The position numbers and the translations under genes are program-made. This document shows, in pieces, positions 37,217 through 47,553 of a stretch of DNA of 64,000 nucleotides; the stretch's first letter is position 1; each line of letters opens with the position of its first letter. Source of the stretch: Rhodococcus coprophilus NBRC 100603 (GTDB lineage Bacteria; Actinomycetota; Actinomycetes; Mycobacteriales; Mycobacteriaceae); NCBI RefSeq assembly GCF_001895045.1, contig NZ_BDAM01000008.1, positions 62,001 to 126,000 of the forward strand, read 5' to 3'. The notes below the pieces were generated by a model, which searched no databases, was not told the DNA's origin, and worked only from the letters and a program-made list of their open reading frames with translations.

Positions 37217-38485
37217 CTACGACAGCGTCTTGCCGACCCGGTACCGGACGAAGGCCGGGAACGCGACGACACACAACGCGACGCCGACGATGACCAGGAC
37301 TCCGCCTCCCGCCGCCGCGACAGCGGTCCCGGCGGCGGCAGCGGCGGCACCGTGCAGCACGTCGCCGATGCGGGGGCCGCCGGCCACGACGACGATGAAC
37401 ACCCCTTGCAACCGGCCCCGCATCTCGTCGGTCGCAACCGTCTGCAGCATGGTCGACCGGAACGCGGCCGAGACCATGTCCACCGCGCCGCCGAAGGCAA
37501 GGAACGCGACCGCGAGCCACACCAGCAGCGCACTACCACCGGAATCGGCCCACCACACCACGATTCCGAATCCGACCATCGCGGCACCCCACAACGCGAT
37601 ACACACGATCACCGCGAGTCCCTGCCGCCGGACTCTCGGCAGCCACCCCGAAAACACACCGCCGAGAACAGCTCCTACGGACATCGCCGCGAACAGCACG
37701 CCGAGAACGAATCCGCCCGCCACGGGATCCCCGAAGGTTTCGTGGGCGATCTGCGGGAACAATGCGCGCGGCATACCGAAGACCATGGCGACGATGTCGA
37801 CGACGAACGACGCCAGCAGGATCTTCTGCCCCGACAGGTAGCGGAACCCGTCGAGCACCGCGCGCAACCCGGCACGCGCCACCTCTCCGAGCGGCGGGAT
37901 GGGCGGCAGCGCAACCACAGCCCACAACGTCGCAAGGAGGAAGACTGCGTCGAGCAGGTACAGCGTCGGCAGCCCGATCATCGGGATCAGCACCCCCGCG
38001 AGGAGCGGGCCCGCGATCGCGCCGAACTGTACGACGGTCATGTTGAGCGACGTCGCCGCCGCGATCTGACCGATGGGCAGCAACCGCGGAATGACGGCGG
38101 CGCGGGTGGGCTGGTTGACCGCGAAGAACGCCTGCTGCACCGAGAACAGGCAGAGCAGCACCCAAACGTTGTTCAGCCCCGCGGCCGCTTGCGCCCACAA
38201 CAGCACCGAGGTGCCGCCGAGCCCGATCGACGTGATCACCAGCAGTTTGCGTCGGTCCATCGCGTCGGCGAGGGCACCGCCCCACAAGCCGAACACCACG
38301 AGCGGCACGAGGCCGAACACCCCGGTCAGACCGACGTACGCGGAGTTGCGGGTGATCTCGTAGATCTGCTGCGGTACCGCCACCACCGCCATCTGCGCGC
38401 CGATGACCGTCACGACACCGGCCCACCACAACCGCGCGAAGTCCTGGTTCTGCAGCGGAGTGGTGTCGGCGAGAAGCCGCCTCAC
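37217..38485 (-). CDS. MFS transporter (enterobactin exporter EntS-like)
   Basis: This 422-residue protein starts at GTG 38485, overlapping the pdxH stop by 4 bases. Early sequence PLQNQDFARLWWAGVVTVIGAQMAVVAVPQQIYEITRNSAYVGLTG is that of the EntS/MFS_3 group, followed by DAMDRRKLL (motif A) and NQPTRAAVIPRLLP. It has about 11-12 helices. It probably exports a small metabolite. It is coupled to pdxH, a link without obvious meaning. Confidence 0.88.
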   Translation of the reverse strand: MRRLLADTTPLQNQDFARLWWAGVVTVIGAQMAVVAVPQQIYEITRNSAYVGLTGVFGLVPLVVFGLWGGALADAMDRRKLLVITSIGLGGTSVLLWAQAAAGLNNVWVLLCLFSVQQAFFAVNQPTRAAVIPRLLPIGQIAAATSLNMTVVQFGAIAGPLLAGVLIPMIGLPTLYLLDAVFLLATLWAVVALPPIPPLGEVARAGLRAVLDGFRYLSGQKILLASFVVDIVAMVFGMPRALFPQIAHETFGDPVAGGFVLGVLFAAMSVGAVLGGVFSGWLPRVRRQGLAVIVCIALWGAAMVGFGIVVWWADSGGSALLVWLAVAFLAFGGAVDMVSAAFRSTMLQTVATDEMRGRLQGVFIVVVAGGPRIGDVLHGAAAAAAGTAVAAAGGGVLVIVGVALCVVAFPAFVRYRVGKTLS

Positions 38486-39183
38486 GGCTGGAGGCGCTGA
38501 GCGGACCACGCTCCGTCGACGAGCCGCATACGGATCCGGTCGTGCAGGCGGTCCGGTCTGCCCTGCCAGAATTCGACCACGTCGGGGTGGATCCGGAATC
38601 CGCCCCAGAACGGCGGTACCGGAATGGCGTCGGAGCCGACTTCGTACTCCCTGCTCACCTCGACGAGGGCGCGTTCCAGGTCGGCGCGGGAGGTGACCGG
38701 TCGCGACTGCCGCGACGCCCACGCGCCGAGCCTCGACCCGCGCGGGCGGGTCCGCCAGTACTCGGCGGTCTCCTCCTCCGTGACCCGTCTTACCGGCCCA
38801 CGCACCGTGATCTGCCGGTGCAGCGGCAGCCACAGGAACGTCGCGGACGCGTACGGGTGCGCGGCCAGATGTCGGCCCTTGTCCGAGTCGTAGTTGGTGA
38901 AGAAGGTGATGCCGTCGGGCTCGATGCCTTTGCACAGCACCGTGCGCGTCGCTGGATTGCCGGCCTCGTCCACGGTCGCGAGCACCATCGCGTTGGGTTC
39001 GGGGACGGCGGCTTCGACAGCGGCGGCCAGCCAGCGCCCGAACAACGGCAACCAGCCGTCGGACACGAGGGCCGGATCGAGTTCGTCGGACAAGGCTTGC
39101 TCCGCGCCCGCGATGTCGTAGTGGGCACGCATCGCGGCCAGATCGTTCGCCGGGACGTGTCCGCGAGGTGGTTCGGGCTGCAC
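38482..39183 (-). CDS. pdxH: Pyridoxamine 5'-phosphate oxidase
   Basis: This enzyme of about 233 residues has the FMN-binding split-barrel motifs NAMVLATVDEAGNPATRTVLCKGIEPDGITFFTNYDSDKGRHLAAHP, described by position about 65-115, then ASRQSRP and the C-terminal signature FWQGRPDRLHDRIRMRL. It oxidises pyridoxamine and pyridoxine phosphate to PLP with O2. The start is uncertain: GTG 39183 is taken, with an internal ATG at 39132 as the alternative. PLP is the cofactor of SerC encoded nearby. Confidence 0.9.
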   Translation of the reverse strand: MQPEPPRGHVPANDLAAMRAHYDIAGAEQALSDELDPALVSDGWLPLFGRWLAAAVEAAVPEPNAMVLATVDEAGNPATRTVLCKGIEPDGITFFTNYDSDKGRHLAAHPYASATFLWLPLHRQITVRGPVRRVTEEETAEYWRTRPRGSRLGAWASRQSRPVTSRADLERALVEVSREYEVGSDAIPVPPFWGGFRIHPDVVEFWQGRPDRLHDRIRMRLVDGAWSAQRLQP

Positions 39184-39350
39184 GGACGAAGACGCTACTC
39201 CGGGGCAGCCCACGCCCGGAGACGAGCGGTCGAGGACTAGAGTTCAACCGACGACTCGAGTGGGGTGCCGATCACAGTCACCGGTGTCCTCATTCCCACC
39301 GGCAGTGCGGCCCGGACCGGGCGGCACACGACAGAGGAGAGCCCATCCGC

Positions 39351-40478
39351 ATGGCACCGCGCGCGTCTGTACCCGAGGATTTCGTCGCAGGTCTCGAAGG
39401 CGTCGTCGCCTTCACCAGTGATATCGCAGAGCCCGACAAAGACGGTGGCGCCCTGCGTTACCGCGGTGTCGACATCGAAGAACTCGTCGAACGCGGCGTG
39501 ACCTTCGGTGATGTGTGGGCACTGCTCGTCGACGGCGAATTCGGCCGTGGTCTGCATCCGGCCGAGCCCTTCCCCCTGCCGATCCATACCGGCAACGTTC
39601 GGGTGGACGTTCAGGCCGGTCTCGCGATGCTCGCACCCATCTGGGGCTTCGAGCCGTTGCTCGACATCGACGACGAGACCGCCCGCGACAACCTCGCGCG
39701 TTCCGCGGTGATGGCACTGTCGTACGTCGCCCAATCCGCACGCGGCATCTACCAGCCCGCCGTGCCCCAGGAGCGGGTCGACAAGGCGAAGACCGTCACC
39801 GAGCGGTTCATGGTCCGCTGGAAGGGCGAGCCCGACCCGAAGCACGTCGAAGCCATCGACGCCTACTGGGTGTCGGCTGCCGAGCACGGCATGAACGCCT
39901 CGACCTTCACTGCTCGCGTGATCGCCTCGACCGGCGCCGACGCTCCCGCGGCGCTGTCCGGCGCCGTGGGTGCGATGTCCGGCCCGCTGCACGGCGGCGC
40001 CCCGGCACGCGTGCTGCCGATGATCGAGGAGACCGAGCGCAGCGGCGATCCGCGCGCCGTGGTCAAGGGAATCCTGGACCGCAAAGAAAAGCTCATGGGC
40101 TTCGGACACCGCGTGTATCGCGCGGAGGACCCCCGTGCCCGTGTGCTGCGCAATACCGCCGAGCGGCTCGGCGCTCCCCGCTTCGAGGCCGCTGCGGCAC
40201 TCGAGCAGGCCGCGCTGACCGAACTGCGCGAGCGCCGTCCCGACCGCGCCATCGAGACCAACGTCGAGTTCTGGGCCGCCGTGATCCTCGATTTCGCCGA
40301 TGTTCCCCCCGCGATGATGCCGGCGATGTTCACGTGCGGACGCACCGCGGGATGGTGCGCGCACATCCTCGAGCAGAAGCGCCTCGGCAGGCTGGTGCGT
40401 CCCGCCGCGATCTACACCGGCCCGGATCCTCGTTCGCTCGAGACCGTCACCGGCTGGGATTCGATCTCCCATCGCTGA
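39351..40478 (+). CDS. citA: Second citrate synthase (CitA/2-methylcitrate synthase-like)
   Basis: This 375-residue citrate synthase is shorter and diverges from gltA2. It has GALRYRGVDIEELVERG, SGPLHGGAPARVLPMIEE, FGHRVYRAEDPRARVLR and the late RPAAIYTGPDPR typical of the CitA group (Rv0889c). It condenses acetyl-CoA (or a short acyl-CoA) with oxaloacetate. The ATG at 39351 has GAGGAG 10 bases upstream. It is transcribed away from pdxH. Confidence 0.9.
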   Translation: MAPRASVPEDFVAGLEGVVAFTSDIAEPDKDGGALRYRGVDIEELVERGVTFGDVWALLVDGEFGRGLHPAEPFPLPIHTGNVRVDVQAGLAMLAPIWGFEPLLDIDDETARDNLARSAVMALSYVAQSARGIYQPAVPQERVDKAKTVTERFMVRWKGEPDPKHVEAIDAYWVSAAEHGMNASTFTARVIASTGADAPAALSGAVGAMSGPLHGGAPARVLPMIEETERSGDPRAVVKGILDRKEKLMGFGHRVYRAEDPRARVLRNTAERLGAPRFEAAAALEQAALTELRERRPDRAIETNVEFWAAVILDFADVPPAMMPAMFTCGRTAGWCAHILEQKRLGRLVRPAAIYTGPDPRSLETVTGWDSISHR

Positions 40479-40512
40479 CGCACCCGGCAGGACGTCCAGG
40501 CAAGCGGTCTAG

Positions 40513-41679
<1,167 letters not shown>

Positions 41680-41704
41680 TCTCCGGGTAGTCAGCGACGG
41701 TCGC

Positions 41705-41738
41705 GAGGGGCCGGGTCCTCAGACGGGCTCGGCCCCTC
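41705..41738 (+). terminator. Hairpin terminator after serC
   Basis: A 9-bp stem GAGGGGCCG (41705-41713) pairs with CGGCCCCTC (41730-41738) around a 16-base loop, 26 bases after the serC stop. No T-run follows. Confidence 0.55.
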
Positions 41739-41918
41739 TCCCGTACCCCAACCCTCAACCTGACATCGAGACATTTCGGTGAACCTAGGACCATAACGCG
41801 TCCCGGGGGAATCCGTGTGACATCGCCCCGGCGTGGCGCGGCGTGTCCTCGCCCGGAAATGTGACGACTCGATTACAGTCGGGCGGGTCAATCGCGATCG
41901 GCGCGCGAGGAGGTCAAG

Positions 41919-42818
41919 GTGCGAGAGCTTCGAGTGGTCGGTCTCGAGCCCGATGCAAAATTTGTCGTGCTCGCCGATCCCAACACGGGTGACAAATTCC
42001 GTGTCCCGGTGGACGACACCCTGCGTGCGGCGTCACGCGGAGATCTCGCCCGTCTCGGGCAGATCCAGATCGAAACCACCAGCCAGCTCCGGCCCCGCGA
42101 GATCCAGGCGCGAATCCGCGGCGGCGCATCGGTCGAGCAGGTCTCCCAGGAGGCCGGTATCCCGATCGCCAAGGTCGAGCGGTTCGCCTACCCGGTTCTG
42201 CTCGAGCGGTCCCGCGCGGCCGACATGGCGAAGAAGGGGCATCCCGTCCGCCCCGACGGACCCACCGTCGAAACCCTGCTCGAGATCGTGACCCAGGCGT
42301 TTCGTGCGCGCGGCCACAACCTCGACGCGGCCACGTGGGATGCCTGGCGCGACGACGACGGCCACTGGGTCGCCGAACTGCAGTGGCAGGCAGGCCGATC
42401 CACCAATACCGCGCACTGGCGCTACCAGCCCGACGCACACGGCGGCACGATCACCGCGCTCGACGACATCGCCGCCGATCTCGTCGATCCGGACTGCGGT
42501 CGTCCCCTGCGCTACCTGACGCCGGTCTACTCCGCACGCGACGTCGACGATTGGACCGAGACGGAGGTCGCCGAGCGCCGGGCAGCCGTTACGAGCCCGA
42601 TCCCCCTCGACCAGCCTGCCGCGTCCGAAACCGCTTCGGAGCCCGCGGTTCTCGAAGCTCACGCACCCGACAGCGTCGCGGCCGACGATCCCGATCAGCA
42701 CGAGGAGACGGTCGCGTCGCACGCCCCGCATGCGCCCGGCAGAGACAAGCGCGGCAAGCCCGCACTTCCCTCCTGGGACGACGTACTGCTCGGCGTGCGC
42801 AGCAACGGACGCATCTGA
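41919..42818 (+). CDS. sepH: Septation protein SepH (DUF3071)
   Basis: This 299-residue protein starts RELRVVGLEPDAKFVVLADPNTGDKFRVPVDD, the conserved DUF3071 domain with a helix-turn-helix-like segment (GGASVEQVSQEAGIPIAKVERFA near residue 70-90). A variable acidic C-terminal region follows. SepH binds FtsZ and promotes its assembly in Streptomyces and mycobacteria. The GTG at 41919 has GAGGAGG upstream. Its place after serC is conserved in Mycobacteriales (Rv0883c). Confidence 0.92.
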   Translation: MRELRVVGLEPDAKFVVLADPNTGDKFRVPVDDTLRAASRGDLARLGQIQIETTSQLRPREIQARIRGGASVEQVSQEAGIPIAKVERFAYPVLLERSRAADMAKKGHPVRPDGPTVETLLEIVTQAFRARGHNLDAATWDAWRDDDGHWVAELQWQAGRSTNTAHWRYQPDAHGGTITALDDIAADLVDPDCGRPLRYLTPVYSARDVDDWTETEVAERRAAVTSPIPLDQPAASETASEPAVLEAHAPDSVAADDPDQHEETVASHAPHAPGRDKRGKPALPSWDDVLLGVRSNGRI

Positions 42819-42828
42819 GAGACCGCCG

Positions 42829-43530
42829 ATGGCGTCGATCGTTTCGGCGCTGTGGCACGTCGACGCTCCGGATCCGGCGGCCGTCCTGCGGGATTCGCGG
42901 CCGGACCCCGCAGCGGCCCGGGCACTTCTCGGGCGACTGTTTCCCGGACGCCGCCCCGTCGCACTCGACCGGGTGCCGCTCACGCAGGCGGTGCACGGCG
43001 GCGATCCCGAGCGAGAACAGGTCTTCGTCGGAAGCTACCCCGGCGTCACCGTGGTGTGCAGCGGCGAACTACACCTTCGCACCCCCTCCGCGCTGCCGTT
43101 GCGATGGCGACAGACACTCGCGGCCGAACACACTTTTCTGACGGTCTCCGATCCTCCGGGGGCGTGGGGTGCGTTCGCCGCGTGGGAGCGAGGCATCCTG
43201 CGACGCGCATTCGGGGCGGACACCGTGGAGTTCTTCGAGGACGAGGGCGTCCCGTTCGCGTGGGAACACCCCTTCTGGGCCGGTCGGCACCCGATCCGCT
43301 GGCCTGCGGGCTTCACTCCCCCGCCGCATTCGCTTCCGTTCCACCCACGCCGACTCGTCGAGCAAGCCAATGCCTCATGGCTCGGCTTCAGGTATGTGGG
43401 ACGCCTCGCCGGCGAGCCGGACCCGGCGGACATCGAGGTGTGGGGGTTCGACCTGCTCGACAAGGACGAACCCGTGACGCCGCCCCGACGCGCTCGCTCG
43501 TCGTGGTGGCGACGCGGCGCCGCGCTGTAA
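42829..43530 (+). CDS. DUF6928-like protein
   Basis: This 233-residue cytosolic protein resembles the actinobacterial DUF6928 family. It shows an N-terminal strand followed by LLGRLFPGRR, then VFVGSYPGVTVVCSGEL, a central WGAFAAWERGILRRAFG and FAWEHPFWAGRHP with LPFHPRRLVEQAN near the end. No catalytic motif is recognised. The function is unknown. It follows sepH by 10 bases and is likely co-transcribed. Confidence 0.72.
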   Translation: MASIVSALWHVDAPDPAAVLRDSRPDPAAARALLGRLFPGRRPVALDRVPLTQAVHGGDPEREQVFVGSYPGVTVVCSGELHLRTPSALPLRWRQTLAAEHTFLTVSDPPGAWGAFAAWERGILRRAFGADTVEFFEDEGVPFAWEHPFWAGRHPIRWPAGFTPPPHSLPFHPRRLVEQANASWLGFRYVGRLAGEPDPADIEVWGFDLLDKDEPVTPPRRARSSWWRRGAAL

Positions 43531-43543
43531 GCCGGTGTCGGCT

Positions 43544-43615
43544 CTGTAACCGGGTTCAGGCCTGTAGCCGGGTCGAACCGGTAGCAGGGTCAAGCCGGTG
43601 GTCGGGGTCGAACCC
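43544..43615. repeat. Degenerate 18-bp tandem repeat, about 4 copies
   Basis: Four imperfect units of 17-19 bases follow each other at 43544, 43562, 43580 and 43597. Shared core is TGTAGCCGGGTCGAA-like. They fill the gap between two convergent genes and do not form a clear hairpin. Confidence 0.55.
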
Positions 43616-43617
43616 GG

Positions 43618-44424
43618 TCAGCGCGGAAGCCGGACCCGCTCGTAGAACGCCATCGCGGCGGCCGTGGCGACATTGAGCGAGTCGGTGCCCGGGGCCATCG
43701 GAATCCGCGCGCGCACATCGGTCGCGCGCATCGCGTGTTCGGTCAGACCTGGACCTTCGGCACCGAGAAGAAGCGCCACCTTCTCGCCGGTCATCGCCTC
43801 GGCGAGCGGCACGGCCCGAGGGTCGGGAGTGAGCGAGATCAGCTGGAATCCTTTGCTCCGCAACACATCCAGATCGTGCGGCCACCTGTCGACGGCGGCG
43901 AACGGCACCCGCAGGACATGCCCCATCGACACACGCACCGAGCGCCGGTAGAGCGGGTCGGCGCACCCCTTGCCGAAAAGCACCCCGTCGACTCCGAGAC
44001 CGGCCGCATTCCGGAACATCGACCCGATGTTCTCGTGATCGTTGACGCCCTCGAGCACCGCCACGGTCGTGGCCTTCTCGAGGACCTCCCCGAGTTCGAG
44101 CGGCTCGGGACGGTTCGCGACCGCGAGTACACCGCGATTGAGATGGAACCCGACGACCTCGGCCATTACGTCGGCATCGGCTCGGTAGAACGGGATGTCC
44201 ACGTCGCGCAGATCGTCGGCCAGTTCGCCGAGGCGCCGGTCGACACCCAGCAGGCTCGTCGGCGCGAACCGCGAATCGAGCATCCGCTGCACGACCAGGA
44301 CGCCCTCCGCGATCACCAGTCCTTTGCCGCCTGGAAGGTCGGGGCGGCGATCCGACGAGTTGAGGTCGCGGAAGTCGTCCAGCCTCGGGTCGGCCGGGTC
44401 GTCGATGTCGATAACGTGAACCAC
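43618..44424 (-). CDS. TrmH-family SPOUT RNA 2'-O-methyltransferase
   Basis: This 268-residue protein has an N-terminal substrate-binding domain and a SPOUT knot. Motifs are LEGVNDHENIGSMFRNAAGLGVDGV (motif 1), LLLGAEGPGLTEHAM (motif 2) and DSLNVATAAAMAFYE (motif 3), where the AdoMet-binding trefoil lies. It corresponds to Rv0881. It methylates a ribose in rRNA or tRNA. The GTG at 44424 is the start. Confidence 0.9.
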   Translation of the reverse strand: MVHVIDIDDPADPRLDDFRDLNSSDRRPDLPGGKGLVIAEGVLVVQRMLDSRFAPTSLLGVDRRLGELADDLRDVDIPFYRADADVMAEVVGFHLNRGVLAVANRPEPLELGEVLEKATTVAVLEGVNDHENIGSMFRNAAGLGVDGVLFGKGCADPLYRRSVRVSMGHVLRVPFAAVDRWPHDLDVLRSKGFQLISLTPDPRAVPLAEAMTGEKVALLLGAEGPGLTEHAMRATDVRARIPMAPGTDSLNVATAAAMAFYERVRLPR

Positions 44425-44550
44425 ACGCTCATTGTCCCAGTATGCCGCGGCGCCGACGCGCCGGGTCCGGGCGCATCGAGGGACGCCGAAGCAGGCCGGG
44501 ACGATAGCCCGCCCACCCTGACCGGGCGCGGGCTTCGACGGAGCGTCGTG

Positions 44551-44661
44551 TCAGCGGTGATCGGTGGAATCGTCGGTTACCAGGCGGTACAGCACGTAGA
44601 GGGAGAACCAGACGATCGCGACGGACGTCAGCACGAGCAAGATCTCGTAGAAGAGAACCAC
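44551..44661 (-). CDS. 36-residue single-helix membrane protein
   Basis: GTG 44661 opens a 36-codon frame: a hydrophobic helix (FYEILLVLTSVAIVWFSLYV) followed by a short charged tail with Asp, Thr and His. Almost all codons end in G or C. GAG lies just upstream of the start. It sits between the SPOUT methyltransferase gene and a MarR gene. It looks like a small conserved membrane protein, but no family name is known to me. Confidence 0.55.
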   Translation of the reverse strand: MVLFYEILLVLTSVAIVWFSLYVLYRLVTDDSTDHR

Positions 44662-44740
44662 ACCTCGATGCTAGGCCGATAACCGAGCCACCACCGGCAC
44701 TCGGCGATTCCCCGCCGATCGCGCCGGCTGCCGCCGGGCG

Positions 44741-45208
44741 TCAGTCGCTCGCGAGCTTCTCCCAGTGGTCCGCCAGGCGCTGAAGCGTCCGGGTGAACGC
44801 CACCCGCTCGTCCTCCGGCAGCGGCGACAGCAACGGCCCACTCAGTGCCGCGACCCGCGCCGTCGCTTTGTCGAGCACCGCCTCGCCCTCCGGCGAGAGG
44901 TACAGGAGCTTTCTGCGTCCGTCGGCCGAATCCGGAACCCGGGTCAGAAAACCACGCGTTTCGAGCCGCCGTGCGAGGTCGGCCATCGTCGAGTTGTCGA
45001 GCGCCACCGCCACCGCCATGCTGCCCTGATCGGAACCGGGAAACATCCGTACCGCGGTCATGACGGAGAATTGCGGCCCGGTCAGCACCGGGTCCACATT
45101 CTTGCCCCAGTACGCCACGTACGCCTGGTAGAGCCGACGCGCCAGGTAGCCGGGCATGTCGAGCAGTTCGGGCGGTGTCGACGGCGGGTCGCCGATCTCG
45201 TCCGTCAC
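44741..45208 (-). CDS. MarR-family regulator
   Basis: This 155-residue protein has the MarR winged helix: TGPQFSVMTAVRMFP, then VALDNSTMADLARRLETRGFLTRVPDSADGRRKLLYLSPEG (recognition helix and wing, about residues 70-105). C-terminal helices serve dimerisation. It lies 24 bases after a second MarR gene with only moderate similarity, so the two are probably co-transcribed. The inducer and target are unknown. Confidence 0.88.
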   Translation of the reverse strand: MTDEIGDPPSTPPELLDMPGYLARRLYQAYVAYWGKNVDPVLTGPQFSVMTAVRMFPGSDQGSMAVAVALDNSTMADLARRLETRGFLTRVPDSADGRRKLLYLSPEGEAVLDKATARVAALSGPLLSPLPEDERVAFTRTLQRLADHWEKLASD

Positions 45209-45232
45209 GTCATCACCCCGAATTCCTCGCGT

Positions 45233-45664
45233 TCAGTTCTCGTCGTTCACCAGCGCCGAGAGGATCTCGACGGCGCTGCGGAGCGTGGCGAGGCTGTCGG
45301 GATCGAGATTCTCGAGACGTTCGGTGAGCCACGCTTCGCGGGCCTGCGCCTCGTCGGCGAGCATCTCTTTCCCGGACTCGGACAGCGTCACGATGATCTG
45401 GCGTCCGTCGGTCGGGTGTGGCGTTCGGCCGACGAAGCCCAGATCGTGAAGCGACGCGATGACCCGTGTCATCGACGGCGGCTGTACGCGCTCACGGGCT
45501 GCCAGTGCCCCCGGTGTCATTGCCCCCTCCGAGCCCAGCGTCGCCAGTGCCGACAGCTGAGTCAAGGTGACCCGGGAATCTGTGCGTCTCCCCCGCAAAT
45601 GACGCGTCAGACGCACAACGGCGATTGCGAGGTCGCCTGCGAGTGCGCGTGTATCCGAGATCAT
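45233..45664 (-). CDS. MarR-family regulator (Rv0880-like)
   Basis: This 143-residue MarR protein has the length and features of Rv0880: [66 protein letters not shown] (wing with the DGR motif) and C-terminal dimer helices. The ATG at 45664 is chosen to match Rv0880. It precedes the second MarR gene on the same strand, and the AzgA permease gene lies upstream by 45 bases. Confidence 0.88.
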   Translation of the reverse strand: MISDTRALAGDLAIAVVRLTRHLRGRRTDSRVTLTQLSALATLGSEGAMTPGALAARERVQPPSMTRVIASLHDLGFVGRTPHPTDGRQIIVTLSESGKEMLADEAQAREAWLTERLENLDPDSLATLRSAVEILSALVNDEN

Positions 45665-45709
45665 GGCGTGCACAATACGTCACAGATGCCCGGACGCGGC
45701 CCTCCGCGA

Positions 45710-47185
45710 CTAGGTGAGAATTTCGGTGATCGGATCGATCGCGAAATACACGGCGAACAGCACCGCGACGACCCAGAGGATCGGGTGGATGGTGCGGATC
45801 CGGCCTCCGGCCGCATGCAGGATCACCCAGGTGATGAATCCGACCCCGATGCCGTTGGCGATCGAGTAGGTGAAGGGCATCACCATGATCGTCAGGAAGG
45901 CGGGAAGTGCCACGGCGAAATCGGAGAAGTCGATGTCGCGGACCTGACCGATCATGAGTGCGCCGACGACGACCAGGGCGGGTGCGGCCGCCTCGATCGG
46001 CACGACCTCGTAGAGCGGCGTCAGGAACATGGCCAGCAGGAACAGCACACCGGTCACGACGTTCGCGAGGCCCGTCCGAGCACCTTCGGCGATGCCCGAC
46101 GCGGATTCGACGAACACGGTGTTCGACGACGCCGACGCGCCACCACCGACGATCGCGCCGGCACCCTCGACGACCAGGGCCTTCCCGACGTTGGGCAGGT
46201 TCCCGTCCTTGTCGGTGAGATCGGCTTCCTTGCCGAGCCCGGTCATGGTGCCCATGGCGTCGAAGAAGTTGGCCAGCACGAGGGTGAAGACCAACAGCGT
46301 CGCGGCGATGACGCCGATGCGGGTGAACGCTCCGAAGAGGTCGAACTGGCCGACCAGGCTCAGATCCGGAATGCCCAGGAACGACCCGGGAGCCTCCGGC
46401 GTGCTCAGATTCCAGCCCTTGGGGTTCGTTCCGAGGGACGGGCCGACGTCGGCGACCGCTTCGACGATCATCGCGATGATCGTCGTGACGACGATGCCGA
46501 TCAGCAGACCGCCGCGCACCTTCCGCGCGACCAGGACACCCATGATGAGCACACCCATGACGAAGACGAAGGTGGGCCAGGAGGCGATCGAACCGTCGAT
46601 ACCGAGTCCCACCGGGACGGTCGTGCCGGCTGCGTCAGGGATGCGGCGCACGAATCCTGCGTCGACGAGGCCGATCAGCGCGATGAATGCACCGATACCG
46701 GCGGCGATGGCGGCCTTGAGCGCCGACGGGATCGCGTTGAACACGGCGGTGCGGAAGCCCGTGAGGGCCAGGACCACGATGATGATGCCGTCGATGACGA
46801 CCAAGCCCATCGCTTCCGGCCACGTGACCTGCGGCGCGATGCTCACGGCGAGCAGGCTGTTGATGCCCAGACCGGCGGCGATGGCGAACGGATAGTTCGC
46901 GACCACACCGAAGACGATGCTCATCAGACCCGCGACCAGCGCGGTGACTGCCGCAACCTGGTTGATCGGGAGAATGTTGCCGAGGACGTCGACCTTGGCG
47001 GTCGCGTCGTCAGCGGAGAAGCTGCCGAGGATCAGCGGGTTGAGGACCACGATGTACGACATCGCGAAGAAGGTGACGATGCCACCACGAACCTCGCGGG
47101 ACAGTGTCGAGCCCCGTTCGGAGATCTTGAAATACGTGTCCAGGAAGGATGATCGCTTGGGTTCTGTGCCCACTGACATGTCCAT
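45710..47185 (-). CDS. NCS2 purine permease (AzgA/PbuG-type)
   Basis: This 491-residue permease has about 13-14 helices. The opening GSTLSREVRGGIVTFFAMSYIVVLNPLIL is that of AzgA-type transporters; further on come GLGINSLLAV (a half-helix substrate motif) and FFDAMGTMTGLG. It should import hypoxanthine, guanine or adenine by proton symport. Two in-frame ATG codons (47185 and 47179) compete for the start. A small inverted repeat lies in the upstream gap. Confidence 0.9.
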   Translation of the reverse strand: MDMSVGTEPKRSSFLDTYFKISERGSTLSREVRGGIVTFFAMSYIVVLNPLILGSFSADDATAKVDVLGNILPINQVAAVTALVAGLMSIVFGVVANYPFAIAAGLGINSLLAVSIAPQVTWPEAMGLVVIDGIIIVVLALTGFRTAVFNAIPSALKAAIAAGIGAFIALIGLVDAGFVRRIPDAAGTTVPVGLGIDGSIASWPTFVFVMGVLIMGVLVARKVRGGLLIGIVVTTIIAMIVEAVADVGPSLGTNPKGWNLSTPEAPGSFLGIPDLSLVGQFDLFGAFTRIGVIAATLLVFTLVLANFFDAMGTMTGLGKEADLTDKDGNLPNVGKALVVEGAGAIVGGGASASSNTVFVESASGIAEGARTGLANVVTGVLFLLAMFLTPLYEVVPIEAAAPALVVVGALMIGQVRDIDFSDFAVALPAFLTIMVMPFTYSIANGIGVGFITWVILHAAGGRIRTIHPILWVVAVLFAVYFAIDPITEILT

Positions 47186-47259
47186 AAATCCGCTCGTCGA
47201 GTACGGTGCGTCGCAACGGGAGAAGATTATTGCAGCCGAAACGAACTAATCTGCAAATT

Positions 47260-47508
47260 GTGGACCCATCCCAGATCGTCGCAGCGCGGACCCGTCGTCT
47301 CGCCGACCCGCGCCCCGTACTCGCCATCGGAACCGCATCGTGGTTGGTAGCGACAATCGTCGTCCTGCTCGTCGGCGACGACTGGAACGGCGCGCTGCCC
47401 GTGTGCATTGCCGGAATCTTGGTGGGGCTGTTGGGTTCTGCGCTTTTCTTTGCGCAGCGACGCGCGTCGCGGCGCGGGCATCGAGGTGCCCAGGTGGGCT
47501 TGGAGTAA
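47260..47508 (+). CDS. DUF2530 membrane protein
   Basis: This 82-residue protein has two transmembrane helices (about residues 22-42 and 50-68) and a basic tail. The segment LADPRPVLAIGTASWLVATIVVLL is typical of DUF2530 (Rv0879c). The GTG at 47260 is the best start; no strong Shine-Dalgarno is seen. It lies divergent from the purine permease gene and convergent with the PAP2 gene. The function is unknown. Confidence 0.8.
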   Translation: MDPSQIVAARTRRLADPRPVLAIGTASWLVATIVVLLVGDDWNGALPVCIAGILVGLLGSALFFAQRRASRRGHRGAQVGLE

Positions 47509-47553
47509 CACTCGCGGCAGCACCGCCGCTGCCTCGGAATGCCCCCGGGGTGG

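Noticed and set aside
44765-47152. A 795-codon frame antisense to the MarR and purine permease genes
   Set aside because: Shadow of three well-supported minus-strand genes; no domain, composition dominated by Arg, Asp and His.
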